A stretch of 35,463 bases of DNA from an uncultured Jannaschia sp. (GTDB lineage: Bacteria; Pseudomonadota; Alphaproteobacteria; Rhodobacterales; Rhodobacteraceae). Each line of letters opens with the position of its first letter. Position 1 is the stretch's first letter. The position numbers and the translations under genes were made by a program. The notes under the pieces were generated by a model. That model was given only the letters and a program-made list of their open reading frames with translations, did not search any database and had not been told where the DNA came from. Shown here one piece after another: positions 7,810 through 15,951 of the stretch. The stretch covers positions 1-35,463 of the forward strand of contig NZ_CANLTR010000035.1 in NCBI RefSeq assembly GCF_947494055.1, written 5' to 3'.

Positions 7810-9177
7810 TCACGCCGTCCGTCCGGTGTAGGGTTTTCCCAGAAGGCCGCCCAGAAGCCGGAAGCCGTCGCCGGGTCGGGCCAGTCCCTGCGCGGTGAAG
7901 ATCTCGTTCATGCGCGGGACGAGGGCGGTCGCGCGATCGATCTCCGCGTTCGCGCCCTTTTCGTAGAGCCCGGAGCTGACCATCAGGTCGCTGCGATCGT
8001 GAATGCCGAGGATCTTGCGAGCCTCGGCAATGATCGCGTTTTCCTCCCGCGTGGCGACTTCCGGCAGCGAGCGGGAGACGGAGCGGAGCACGTCCACGGC
8101 CGGAAAACGCCCCGCTTCCGCAATCTCTCGCGACAGCACGACGTGGCCGTCCAGCTGGCCGCGGGTGATGTCGGCCACTGGCTCCTCCATGTCGGAGCCG
8201 GCGACGAGGACGGAGAAGATCGCGGTGATGTCCCCCTGCGCGTCCACGCCCGGCCCCGTCCGTTCGCAGAGCGCGGCGAGGAGCGGCGTGAGGCTCGCGG
8301 GATGGCCGCGAAGAGCCGCCGGCTCACCGGCGGCGGTCGCGACCTCCCGATGCGCTTCGGCGAGTCGGGTGACGCTGTCGCAGAGGTAGAGAACCCGTCG
8401 ACCCTTGTCCCGGAAATGCTCGGCCACGGCGAGCGCGGCGAAGGCGCAGCGGCGGCGTGTGTTGGCCGGCATGTCGGAAGTCGCGGCGACGACCACGGTG
8501 CGCGCCATCCCCTCGGGCCCGAGGATGCGGCGCACGAAGTCGGAGACCTCGCGCCCGCGTTCGCCGACGAGCGCCAGGACGCAGATATCGGCCTCTATCT
8601 CCCGGGCGAGCGAACCCAGCAGCGTGGACTTGCCCACACCGGACCCGGCGAAGAGGCCGATGCGCTGACCGGCCGCGATGGGCAGCATCGTGTCGAGAAC
8701 CGCGAAACCCGTTCGCTGCCGCGCGCCCATGCCGCGCCGACGGGCTGGCGGGGGCGGTTCGGCATGAAGTGGCACGGGCACGCCGGTGCCGAGCGGGCGA
8801 CCGTCGAGCGGCTGGCCGAACGGATCGACGATGCGGCCGATCCAGGACGTGTCGGGGGCGATACGGGGCGGTCCCGCCGGACGGACCGCAAGGCCGATCC
8901 GCAACCCCTCCGCGGCCCCGTAGGGCGTCGCCCGAAGCGTGGTGCGGTCGAGGCGGGAGACTTCGGCGCGCAACGTCTGCCCGCCCGCCGCGTCGATGAC
9001 GAGCTCGTCGCCCAGAAGCGCGTGGTCGGAGAGGCCCTCGACGACGAACCCAGCCGGATCGAGACTCGCGATCCGGCCGAGCGGATAGCTCTGCTCGATG
9101 ACCGCGACCTGCGCCCGCAACGGGCCGAACGGATCGGGGGCGGGCGCGTCTGCAGGGCTCTCGTCAGGCTCGTTCAC
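7810..9177 (-). CDS. fliI: Flagellum-specific ATPase FliI
   Basis: This is the ATPase of the flagellar type III export apparatus, related to the F1 beta subunit; it acts at the cytoplasmic face of the export gate with FliH and FliJ. With the GTG start at 9177 it is 455 residues, a normal length. The Walker A motif AGSGVGKST lies at about 177-185, LVGERGREV at about 203-211, and the Walker B strand VLYLCDS at about 262-268. The C-terminal domain keeps GRFPAVDVLRSVSR. I chose GTG 9177 because GGAG lies seven bases upstream; a TTG at 9201 in the same frame has no such site. It is divergent from flgB across an 83-base gap. Confidence 0.95.
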   Translation of the reverse strand: MNEPDESPADAPAPDPFGPLRAQVAVIEQSYPLGRIASLDPAGFVVEGLSDHALLGDELVIDAAGGQTLRAEVSRLDRTTLRATPYGAAEGLRIGLAVRPAGPPRIAPDTSWIGRIVDPFGQPLDGRPLGTGVPVPLHAEPPPPARRRGMGARQRTGFAVLDTMLPIAAGQRIGLFAGSGVGKSTLLGSLAREIEADICVLALVGERGREVSDFVRRILGPEGMARTVVVAATSDMPANTRRRCAFAALAVAEHFRDKGRRVLYLCDSVTRLAEAHREVATAAGEPAALRGHPASLTPLLAALCERTGPGVDAQGDITAIFSVLVAGSDMEEPVADITRGQLDGHVVLSREIAEAGRFPAVDVLRSVSRSLPEVATREENAIIAEARKILGIHDRSDLMVSSGLYEKGANAEIDRATALVPRMNEIFTAQGLARPGDGFRLLGGLLGKPYTGRTA

Positions 9178-9260
9178 GGACGATCTCCATCTGTTATGCA
9201 ACGGTTTCTAAAGGAATCAGTCTTAAGGCATCGTTTCACGGACGACGAAGGAGTTCGCCA
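9178..9260. promoter_or_regulatory. Divergent fliI/flgB intergenic region
   Basis: These 83 bases must carry promoters for fliI (-) and the long flgB operon (+). The only TTAA is part of TTAA-N7-TTTC (9222-9236), a six-of-eight match to the CtrA dyad, which is weak. AAGGAG at 9248-9253 is the flgB ribosome binding site. I see no convincing sigma-54 or sigma-28 site. Confidence 0.45.
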
Positions 9261-9629
9261 GTGAACGAGATGCCCGCCATCATGCGACTCGCCGCAGGAT
9301 CCGCCAAACAGGCGGCCGCGCGGCAGGCCGTCATTTCCGGCAATGTCGCGAACGCCGACACGCCGGGCTTCCGGGCCCTCGATCTCGCACCGTTTTCCCC
9401 CGACGACGATTTTGGCCTGCGCCGCACGCATCCGGGGCATTTCGCGGGACGAGAGGGTCGCACGGAAGCCTTCGAGCTGCAGGACGTCGCGGCCGATCCG
9501 AACGGAAACACCGTCGATCTCGAGGACCAGGTCCTGCGCGGTATCGACGCCGCACGGCAGCACGACCGTGCGCTCACCGTCTATCGCAGCGCGCTCGGCA
9601 TGATGCGCGCCGGCCTCGGGCGGTCCTGA
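9261..9629 (+). CDS. flgB: Flagellar proximal rod protein FlgB
   Basis: This 122-residue protein is a proximal rod subunit, exported by the flagellar type III system. It shows the rod-protein N-terminal motif RQAVISGNVANADTPGFRA (about 22-40) and a C-terminal helix (about 88-118) that pairs with it in the rod. The start is GTG at 9261, with AAGGAG seven bases upstream; an ATG at 9270 is the alternative. It opens the flgB-flgC-fliE-fliQ-flgF-flgG-flgA-flgH operon, and flgC starts two bases after its stop. Confidence 0.93.
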   Translation: MNEMPAIMRLAAGSAKQAAARQAVISGNVANADTPGFRALDLAPFSPDDDFGLRRTHPGHFAGREGRTEAFELQDVAADPNGNTVDLEDQVLRGIDAARQHDRALTVYRSALGMMRAGLGRS

Positions 9630-9631
9630 TC

Positions 9632-10024
9632 ATGGCCGAATTCTCGAGTGCCCTCTCGGTTCTGTCCAGCGGCATGCGCGGGCAGGGGCAACGCCTGCGT
9701 CATATCTCCGAGAACATCGCGAACGTCGACACGCCCGGCTATCGCCGCAAGACCATCGAGTTCCGCGCGGCCGTCGAGGACGGACGCCGGAGCGGCGCCA
9801 TCGAGGCCGGTCCCGTCCAGCTCAAGCGCGGAGACCTGCCGCGCATCCACGATCCGGCACATCCGATGGCCGACGCGGAAGGCTACTACGACGGTTCCAA
9901 CGTGGAGCTTGTCACCGAGCTCGCAGACGCCCGAGAGGCGCAGCGCAGCTACGAGGCCAACCTGAAGATGTTCGAGCAGGTTCGGCGCATGTCGACCGAG
10001 CTCTACGGGCTCCTCAAACGCTAG
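9632..10024 (+). CDS. flgC: Flagellar proximal rod protein FlgC
   Basis: This 130-residue proximal rod subunit, of normal family length, carries the signature LRHISENIANVDTPGYRRK (about 23-41) and the C-terminal EAQRSYEANLKMFEQVRRM helix. It is directly downstream of flgB, with fliE 46 bases further on, as in many alphaproteobacterial rod operons. Confidence 0.95.
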   Translation: MAEFSSALSVLSSGMRGQGQRLRHISENIANVDTPGYRRKTIEFRAAVEDGRRSGAIEAGPVQLKRGDLPRIHDPAHPMADAEGYYDGSNVELVTELADAREAQRSYEANLKMFEQVRRMSTELYGLLKR

Positions 10025-10070
10025 GACCCCACCCCCGCCAACGAGACGAGACGACCCATAGGAGGCCAGA

Positions 10071-10328
10071 ATGGACCTTTCACCAATTCAGGCGGGCCTG
10101 GCCGGCACGCCCGTATCCAAGCCGAACGCCGCGACGAAGGCCGCCGCCGGATTTGCCGACATGCTTCGCCAGGCGGAGTTGCAGGCCGAGGCGGCCGTAA
10201 CCGGCGGCGCCGATCCGCATGCGCTCGTCACCGCGCTGGCCGAAGGCCAGCTCGCCGTCGACACGGTGGCGACGATCCGCGACCGCGTGGTCGAGGCCTA
10301 TCAGGAAATACTTCGGATGCAGGTCTGA
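10071..10328 (+). CDS. fliE: Flagellar hook-basal body protein FliE
   Basis: This 85-residue protein is FliE, the junction between the MS ring and the proximal rod and the first substrate of flagellar export. The C-terminal half carries the family pattern (AEGQLAVDTVATIRDRVVEA, then YQEILRMQV at the very end). AGGAGG lies eight bases before the ATG. It is slightly shorter than the Escherichia coli protein because of a reduced N-terminus. fliQ follows 12 bases later. Confidence 0.93.
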   Translation: MDLSPIQAGLAGTPVSKPNAATKAAAGFADMLRQAELQAEAAVTGGADPHALVTALAEGQLAVDTVATIRDRVVEAYQEILRMQV

Positions 10329-10340
10329 GGACCGCGCCCG

Positions 10341-10607
10341 ATGTCCGAGCTTCTCTTCTTCGACACGCTTCGCCAGGGCCTCTGGATCGCCGTCCTGATC
10401 TCGACGCCGATCCTGGCCGTGGCGCTCGTGGTCGGCCTCGCGATCGGCCTGCTGCAGGCGCTTACCTCGATCCAGGAGATGACGCTGACCTTCGTGCCGA
10501 AGATGGCCGCGATCCTCGCCGTGTTCTGGGGGACGATGGGCTTCATGACGCTGACGCTCGGACGCTACTTCACCGACACGATCGTGCCCATCATCCAGGG
10601 GTTCTGA
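10341..10607 (+). CDS. fliQ: Flagellar export gate protein FliQ
   Basis: This 88-residue protein has two transmembrane helices (about 14-34 and 54-74), as expected of FliQ, a subunit of the FliPQR export channel. The motif GLLQALTSIQEMTLTFVPK is diagnostic. It is placed inside the rod operon, away from fliP and fliR, which is common in alphaproteobacteria. flgF starts four bases after its stop. Confidence 0.95.
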   Translation: MSELLFFDTLRQGLWIAVLISTPILAVALVVGLAIGLLQALTSIQEMTLTFVPKMAAILAVFWGTMGFMTLTLGRYFTDTIVPIIQGF

Positions 10608-10611
10608 CGAC

Positions 10612-11325
10612 ATGACGGACGGCATTTACACGACCATCGGCCGCCAGACCGGGTTGCTGCGCGAGATCGACGTGATCGCGCAGAACATCGCGAACGCCAA
10701 CACGACCGGCTACCGCGCCGAGGGGCTGATCTTCTCGGAGCACGTGACGCGGACCGGGCGTGACAATCCCTCGATCTCCTTCGCCAGCGCCACGGGGAAG
10801 CAGACCCGCTTCGAGCAGGGCGGTCTGGAGCAGACCGGGGGATCCTTCGACCTCGCCATCGAGGGCGAGGGCTATTTCACGGTGGACGTGGACGGCGCCA
10901 CGCACCTGACCCGCGCCGGCGCCTTCGTGGCGGCCGCGGACGGGTCGCTGCAGACGCCGGAGGGCTATCCGCTGCTCGACGAGGGCGGCGCACCGGTCTT
11001 CGTGCCGCAGAACGCCCGGTCGGTCAGCGTCGGCACGGACGGGACGCTTTCCGCCGACGACCAGCCGATCGCGCGTGTCGGCGTGGTGCTGCCCGACGAT
11101 GCGGGTTCGATGACGCGCCGGGCGGGCACGATGTTCGCGACCGAGGAATTCCAGCCGGTCGAGAACCCGCGCGTCGTGCAGGGCTTCCTCGAGGCGTCGA
11201 ACGTCGATCCGGTGATCGAGATCGCGCGGATGGTCGAGGTCCAGAATGCCTACAAGATGGGCCAGGACTTCATGGACAAGGAGCACGAGCGGATGCTCGC
11301 CATGCTCCGCCTGATGGATAGTTAA
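10612..11325 (+). CDS. flgF: Flagellar proximal rod protein FlgF
   Basis: This 237-residue rod protein carries the N-terminal motif QNIANANTTGYRAEG (about 23-37), the central EGEGYFTVDVDG stretch shared by FlgE/F/G proteins, and the C-terminal VEVQNAYKMGQDF helix that packs against the N-terminus. The length is normal. AGGGG overlaps the fliQ end and serves as the ribosome binding site. It comes directly before flgG, its structural partner. Confidence 0.94.
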   Translation: MTDGIYTTIGRQTGLLREIDVIAQNIANANTTGYRAEGLIFSEHVTRTGRDNPSISFASATGKQTRFEQGGLEQTGGSFDLAIEGEGYFTVDVDGATHLTRAGAFVAAADGSLQTPEGYPLLDEGGAPVFVPQNARSVSVGTDGTLSADDQPIARVGVVLPDDAGSMTRRAGTMFATEEFQPVENPRVVQGFLEASNVDPVIEIARMVEVQNAYKMGQDFMDKEHERMLAMLRLMDS

Positions 11326-11339
11326 CAAGGAGCGGCAGA

Positions 11340-12125
11340 ATGCGCGCACTCAGCATCGCGGCGACCGGCATGGCCGCCCAGCAGACGCGGGTGGAGGTCA
11401 TCTCCAACAACCTCGCGAACATGAACACCACCGGCTACAACGCCCGCCGGGCCGAGTTCGCCGACCTGCACTACCAGCAGGTGACGCGCGCCGGCTCGAT
11501 CAACGCGTCGAACGGCGCGATCGTGCCCGCTGGCGTGCAACTCGGCCTCGGCGTGCGGCCGACGGCCGTCGCGATGGAGGTCGCGCAGGGCGCGCTGGCC
11601 GAGACGGGCGGCGATCTCGACGTGGCGATCGAGGGGCGCGGCTACCTCGAGGTGACGCTGCCCTCGGGTGCGTCGGCCTATACCCGCGACGGCGCGCTCA
11701 AGCGGACCGGCGAAGGGCAGCTCGTCACCTCTATGGGGCACCCCGTCGTGCCGGACGTCACCATTCCCGCCGATACCCGGTCGATCACGATCAACCCCGA
11801 GGGCGAGATCTACGCCTACTTCATCGACCGGGTCGAGCCCGAGCTGCTCGGTCAGCTGTCGCTCGTGAACTTCTCCAACGAGAAGGGACTCGAGGCGCTC
11901 GGATCCAATCTGTACGGCCAGACGGGCGCCTCGGGCGACCCGCTCGTGGGCTTTCCCGGGGAGGATGGGCTTGGCTTCTTCCGCCAGGGCTATCTCGAGG
12001 ACAGCTCGGTCGACGCCGTGCGCGAGATCACCGACCTGATCGAGGCGCAGCGCGGCTACGAGATGAACGCCAAGGTCATAACCGCCGCCGACCAGATGAT
12101 GTCGGCGACGACGCAGATCCGATGA
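11340..12125 (+). CDS. flgG: Flagellar distal rod protein FlgG
   Basis: This 261-residue protein is the distal rod subunit. It shows ISNNLANMNTTGYNARRAEF (about 21-40), the conserved LDVAIEGRGYLEV block, and the C-terminal EAQRGYEMNAKVI helix. AAGGAG sits eight bases before the ATG. Its stop overlaps the flgA start by four bases (ATGA at 12122-12125). Confidence 0.96.
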   Translation: MRALSIAATGMAAQQTRVEVISNNLANMNTTGYNARRAEFADLHYQQVTRAGSINASNGAIVPAGVQLGLGVRPTAVAMEVAQGALAETGGDLDVAIEGRGYLEVTLPSGASAYTRDGALKRTGEGQLVTSMGHPVVPDVTIPADTRSITINPEGEIYAYFIDRVEPELLGQLSLVNFSNEKGLEALGSNLYGQTGASGDPLVGFPGEDGLGFFRQGYLEDSSVDAVREITDLIEAQRGYEMNAKVITAADQMMSATTQIR

Positions 12126-12535
12126 TCCGGCTGGTTGCCCTTCTCGCATTCCTGGCCGGCCCGGCCCTTGCGGAGTCGGTGATGGTTGTCGGTCCAGTCC
12201 GTGCCGGCACGGTGCTGACGGCCGACGACCTCGCCTTCACCGACACGGCCGCCGAGAACGGGTTCGAGGACCCGCGCGACCTCGTCGGTCTCGAGGCGCG
12301 GGTGAACCTCTACCCCGGACGTCCGGTCCAGACGCGTGACGTCGGACTGCCCACGGTCGTGCAGCGCAACGCCACGGTCCCTCTCGTCTTCAACCGCGGC
12401 GGACTCACCATCACCCTCGAAGGCCGCGCGCTCGGCCGCGCGGGCGAGGGCGAGCCGGTCCGCGTCATGAACCTGTCCTCCCGCAATACGATCACCGGTA
12501 TCGCCACGTCCGATGGCGCCGTGGTCGTGAACTGA
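12122..12535 (+). CDS. flgA: Flagellar P-ring assembly chaperone FlgA (short form)
   Basis: This 137-residue protein has a signal peptide (about 1-17, cut after ALA) and an SAF-like domain. It is the periplasmic chaperone that helps FlgI form the P ring. The pattern VRAGTVLTADDL, then LVGLEARVNLYPGRPVQ, then GGLTITLEGRALGRAGEGE and VRVMNLSS matches FlgA. It is shorter than the roughly 220-residue enterobacterial form but normal for alphaproteobacteria, which lack the N-terminal extension. flgI itself is not in the window. Confidence 0.92.
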   Translation: MIRLVALLAFLAGPALAESVMVVGPVRAGTVLTADDLAFTDTAAENGFEDPRDLVGLEARVNLYPGRPVQTRDVGLPTVVQRNATVPLVFNRGGLTITLEGRALGRAGEGEPVRVMNLSSRNTITGIATSDGAVVVN

Positions 12536-12557
12536 ACCAGAACGGTCGGAGCCCCAG

Positions 12558-13289
12558 ATGAAGAAACTGTCACTTGTCATCCTCTGCGCCGCACTCTCGC
12601 TCGGCGCCTGCGGTCGTATCAAGGATGTGGGGCAGGCCCCCCAGCTGACGCCGGTGCAGCAGAGCAACGAGAGCCTCGCGATGGCCGCGCCGCAACCCAT
12701 CGACATCCTCGCCACGCGGGATCCGCTGCGTGCGGCATCGCTCTGGACCGGCGGGAAGCAGTCGCTTCTGGGCGATCACCGGGCGCGGAATCGCGGCGAC
12801 ATCCTCACCGTCGTCGTCGAGATCGACGACCGCGCCGAGATCGACAACGCCACCAACCGTTCGCGCAGCGGGTCGGAATCCATGCAGGTCCCGCAACTCT
12901 TCGGCGTGCCGCAGAACCTTCAGGATCGTCTACCCGAAGGCGCGAGCCTCGCCGACGCCGTCGATCTCGGCTCCTCCAGCACGTCGAAGGGGCAGGGCGG
13001 GGTGCGCCGGAAGGAACGCCTGACCGTCCGCCTCGCGGCCACGGTCATCAACGTCCAGCCGAACGGCGTGCTCCAGATCGAGGGGAGGCAGGAGGTCCGC
13101 GTGAACTTCGAGCTTCGCGAGATGCTGGTGACCGGCTACGTCCGGCCCGAAGACATCTCCCGCCAGAACGAGATCACCTACGACAAGATCGCCGCCGCAC
13201 GCATCTCCTACGGTGGCCGGGGCCAGATCACCGACGTCCAGCAGCCGCGCTACGGCCAGCAGGTCGCCGACATCATCCTGCCGTTCTGA
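12558..13289 (+). CDS. flgH: Flagellar L-ring lipoprotein FlgH
   Basis: This 243-residue outer-membrane lipoprotein forms the L ring around the rod. The lipobox LGAC (cysteine at about residue 17) follows a hydrophobic signal peptide. The family motifs GDILTVVVEI, GVLQIEGRQEVRVN and VTGYVRPEDI are present. A GGAG site precedes the ATG. A FliL-like gene starts one base after its stop. Confidence 0.95.
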   Translation: MKKLSLVILCAALSLGACGRIKDVGQAPQLTPVQQSNESLAMAAPQPIDILATRDPLRAASLWTGGKQSLLGDHRARNRGDILTVVVEIDDRAEIDNATNRSRSGSESMQVPQLFGVPQNLQDRLPEGASLADAVDLGSSSTSKGQGGVRRKERLTVRLAATVINVQPNGVLQIEGRQEVRVNFELREMLVTGYVRPEDISRQNEITYDKIAAARISYGGRGQITDVQQPRYGQQVADIILPF

Positions 13290-13290
13290 C

Positions 13291-13761
13291 ATGGGCAAGC
13301 TGATCCCCATCGCCGTGATCCTCGTCGCACTGCTCGGAGGCGGTGCGGCGGGATACCTCCTGAAGCCTCCGCCCGTCGAGGACGAGCACGCGGAGGAGGT
13401 CGATCCCATGGCCAAGCCGGAGAAGGACGCGCTGGCCGAGCCGTCCGCCGTGACCTTGCGCGACGCCTTCGTGGTGCCTGTCCTGCGCGACGGTCGGGTC
13501 TGGAGCAACGTGATCGTGACGCTCGGCGTGCGGTCCGAACAGACGCCGGAGGAGAAGGTGCTGTCGCGCGAACCCGTCCTGCGTGACGGCCTGAACCAGG
13601 CGCTCTTCCTGCACGGCAGCCTCGGCGGGTTCGATGGCGACTTCACGGAGCCCCGCGCGATGGAGCGGCTGCGCAAGCGGCTCGACGAGGTGGTGATGCG
13701 CCACCTGTCAGACGAGACGGCACGCGTCCTGATCGTCTCGCTGGCGCGGCAATCGGCCTGA
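13291..13761 (+). CDS. FliL-like membrane protein
   Basis: This 156-residue protein has a single N-terminal transmembrane helix (about 4-25), an acidic, proline-containing linker (about 27-50) and a periplasmic domain of about 100 residues. The layout and the strand pattern FVVPVLRDGRVWSNVIVTLGV resemble FliL, although a clearer fliL lies at 21684-22181. A possible counterpart is MotF of Rhodobacter sphaeroides, a FliL-related protein needed for motor rotation; I cannot confirm this. The ATG at 13291 is one base past the flgH stop with no good ribosome binding site, so it probably depends on coupling. It is the last gene of the rod operon. Confidence 0.8.
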   Translation: MGKLIPIAVILVALLGGGAAGYLLKPPPVEDEHAEEVDPMAKPEKDALAEPSAVTLRDAFVVPVLRDGRVWSNVIVTLGVRSEQTPEEKVLSREPVLRDGLNQALFLHGSLGGFDGDFTEPRAMERLRKRLDEVVMRHLSDETARVLIVSLARQSA

Positions 13762-13764
13762 GCC

Positions 13765-13777
13765 GCCCCCTCGGGGC
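13765..13777. terminator. Short hairpin between convergent genes
   Basis: GCCCC and GGGGC form a five-base stem with a three-base loop in the 23-base gap between the FliL-like gene (+) and the FliJ-like gene (-). There is no T run. It is a weak candidate for a shared terminator. Confidence 0.35.
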
Positions 13778-13784
13778 GCGCGGT

Positions 13785-14129
13785 TCAGGACTTCAGACGA
13801 TCCTTCAGCTTTCCAAGCACTATAGCCCTCGCGCGGTCCCGCGCGAGGGTTTCGCGTTGCGGTTGCGCGACGGCGTTGAGCCGGGCGACCTGCGCGTTCA
13901 GCATCGTCACCTGCTGCCGGCGCCAGCGGTTCCACCGATCCTGCATCTGCGCCTCGCCGATCGAGGCGGGCGGCTCGGGCCGAGCGTCGCGGAGGGCGTC
14001 GGCGCGGCCCTCGAGTTCGTCGATCAGGCCCTGGATCTTGGCCAGCCGCGCCGCCGAACGGTCGGTACGCAGGTCGGCGATGCGGCGCAGCTGGTCCAGC
14101 TCGGCGGCCTTCTTCGACGGACGGCTCAT
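13785..14129 (-). CDS. Small charged helical protein, FliJ-like candidate
   Basis: This 114-residue protein is almost entirely helical and strongly charged, with segments such as LRRIADLRTDRSAARLAKI and a tryptophan-arginine patch (DRWNRWRRQQV, about 65-75). It has no signal peptide. The start ATG overlaps the end of flhB by four bases, so it is the last gene of the long minus-strand motility operon. Size, coiled-coil character and place among export genes fit FliJ, the stalk-like partner of FliI, and no other fliJ is seen here; the similarity is structural rather than a clear sequence match. It may instead be a lineage-specific export accessory protein. Confidence 0.75.
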   Translation of the reverse strand: MSRPSKKAAELDQLRRIADLRTDRSAARLAKIQGLIDELEGRADALRDARPEPPASIGEAQMQDRWNRWRRQQVTMLNAQVARLNAVAQPQRETLARDRARAIVLGKLKDRLKS

Positions 14130-15199
14130 CCTTCCTTCTCCTGCATCATGGCGCGCGCGAAGCGGACGGCGACGGCCACGGCGGCGAAGTGCTCGCGGTC
14201 GATGGGATCGCCGATCTCGACGGTCGCATGCAGCGCCCGCGCGGTCGGCGGATCGCTGTAGATCGGTACGTTCGCCTCCTTCGCCGCCTCGCGGATGCGG
14301 AGCGCGACGTTGTCCACGCCCTTGGCGAGGCAGACCGGCGGCGACGGGTCCGCGGGCGACCATTTCAACGCGACCGCGTAATGGGTCGGGTTGACGATGA
14401 CCACGGTCGCGTCCGGCACGTCGTGGATCATCTTGTTCATCGCGATTTCCTGCGCCCGCTGACGCCGCTTGCCCTTCATGTGCGGGTCGCCCTCGGACTG
14501 CTTCATCTCGTCGAGCACTTCCTGCCGGGTCATCATCTGCTTCTTCATGAAGGAATGGTGCTGCCAGAAGTAGTCCACCGCCGCGATGGCCCCCGAGACG
14601 AGCACGACGGCGAGCGCGAACTCCGCCAGGAGCGCCGGCATCATCGCGCCCACGGCGCGTGGGTCGCTCGCCGCCGCGCCGACGATCTCGTCCGCGTGGC
14701 GGGTGAGGAACCACGCCAGGAGCCCGCAGAAGACGAGCATCTTCACGCCCGACTTCGCGAACTCGAAGAGCCCGGTCGGCCCGTACTTGTTCTTGGCGTT
14801 GCTGAGGATCGAGATGCGCGAGAGCTTCGGCTTGAGCTTGTCCGGGGCGACGACGAAGGCCCGTTGCGCCAGGAGGATGACGATCACGAACAGCGCCGCC
14901 GGCAGGGCGATGAGTCCGATCACGGTCACGGATTCCACAAGCACCGCCGCGCTTTGGTTGGCGCCGCCGGTGCGCAGGGGATCCGACAGGCTTTCCGCCC
15001 GGAGGAGTAGCGTGCCGCCCAGATCGACGATCCGCTGAGAGACCGGCGACGCGATCGTGAACAGACAGACCAGGACGCCAAGATAGCTCCCCCAGGTCGA
15101 GAGGTCCTGCGACTTGACGATGTCGCCCTTCTCGCGCGCCTGGCGGAGCTTCTGCTCCGTCGGTTCGTGGGAGCGTTCGGCGCCGTCGTCCTGACTCAC
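14126..15199 (-). CDS. flhB: Flagellar export switch protein FlhB
   Basis: This 357-residue protein controls the change from rod/hook to filament substrates. The N-terminal HEPTEQKLRQAREKGDIVKS is typical. Four transmembrane helices lie at about 37-57, 88-110, 152-166 and 186-210, followed by the cytoplasmic domain. The self-cleavage motif NPTH is intact at 270-273. The start is GTG at 15199, overlapping the fliR stop in the sequence GTGA; the longer upstream open frame is only a read-through shadow of fliR. The C-terminus overlaps the FliJ-like gene. Confidence 0.95.
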   Translation of the reverse strand: MSQDDGAERSHEPTEQKLRQAREKGDIVKSQDLSTWGSYLGVLVCLFTIASPVSQRIVDLGGTLLLRAESLSDPLRTGGANQSAAVLVESVTVIGLIALPAALFVIVILLAQRAFVVAPDKLKPKLSRISILSNAKNKYGPTGLFEFAKSGVKMLVFCGLLAWFLTRHADEIVGAAASDPRAVGAMMPALLAEFALAVVLVSGAIAAVDYFWQHHSFMKKQMMTRQEVLDEMKQSEGDPHMKGKRRQRAQEIAMNKMIHDVPDATVVIVNPTHYAVALKWSPADPSPPVCLAKGVDNVALRIREAAKEANVPIYSDPPTARALHATVEIGDPIDREHFAAVAVAVRFARAMMQEKEG

Positions 15200-15951
15200 G
15201 GCATGCCGCCCGCGATCGGGTCGCCGAGCGCGGCGAGCATGGCGGATTTCCACACCGTCAGGATGAGCGGGGCGGACAGGAACAGCAGGACCGCGCTCGC
15301 CCCGGTGATCGCGGGCGCGCCGACGAGGGCCACCATGAGCTGCGGCATGGCGCGGTTGATGACCCCCATCGCAGCGTTGTAGAGCAGCGCCGCCAGCGCG
15401 AAGGGCGCCGCCATGCCGAAGGCCAGCGCGAAGGCCTGCGCCACCCGGGCGACCCCCCATTCCGCCAGATCGCCGCCCGCCGGCACCAGTCCCATCGGCA
15501 GCACGTCGTAGCTGCGGATCAGCATGTCCACGAGCATCAGCGGCAGGCCCGACGCCATCAGCAGCGCGAGTCCCGCGAGATTGAGGATGTTGCCCATCGC
15601 CGAGGACGGCTCCGCGCCGCCGAAGATCTGCGACAGCGAGGTGAGCTGTGCCGCCATCATCCCCGCCATCGTCAGCGCCATCGCCACGAAGCGCAGCACC
15701 GCGCCGAGGGCGAGGCCGATCGTCAGCTCGACGGCGATCAGGCCCGGCGGGACCGCCTCGGGCTGCACGACCGAGGGTGCGACGGCGGCCGACAGGGCGA
15801 AGGCCGCGACGAGCTTGACGCGGACCGGGATCATCCGGTCGCCGAGCCCCGGCACCAGAAGCATCATGCCGCCGATCCGCAGGAACGTCGCGAAGAACTG
15901 CATGAAGACGGGCAGCGCCGCGTCGTGGAGCGCCAGCGCCCCTTCGATCAT
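15196..15951 (-). CDS. fliR: Flagellar export gate protein FliR
   Basis: This 251-residue integral membrane protein has about six hydrophobic segments and is the third channel component with FliP and FliQ. The family pattern is visible in FFATFLRIGGMMLLVPGLGD near residue 19 and in FALAFGMAAPFALAALLYN near residue 175. The ATG overlaps the flhA stop by four bases. The order flhA-fliR-flhB keeps the export-gate genes translationally coupled. Confidence 0.94.
   Translation of the reverse strand: MIEGALALHDAALPVFMQFFATFLRIGGMMLLVPGLGDRMIPVRVKLVAAFALSAAVAPSVVQPEAVPPGLIAVELTIGLALGAVLRFVAMALTMAGMMAAQLTSLSQIFGGAEPSSAMGNILNLAGLALLMASGLPLMLVDMLIRSYDVLPMGLVPAGGDLAEWGVARVAQAFALAFGMAAPFALAALLYNAAMGVINRAMPQLMVALVGAPAITGASAVLLFLSAPLILTVWKSAMLAALGDPIAGGMP

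Noticed and set aside
7507-9264. A 585-codon plus-strand open frame
   Set aside because: It is antisense to fliI and has no supported domain.
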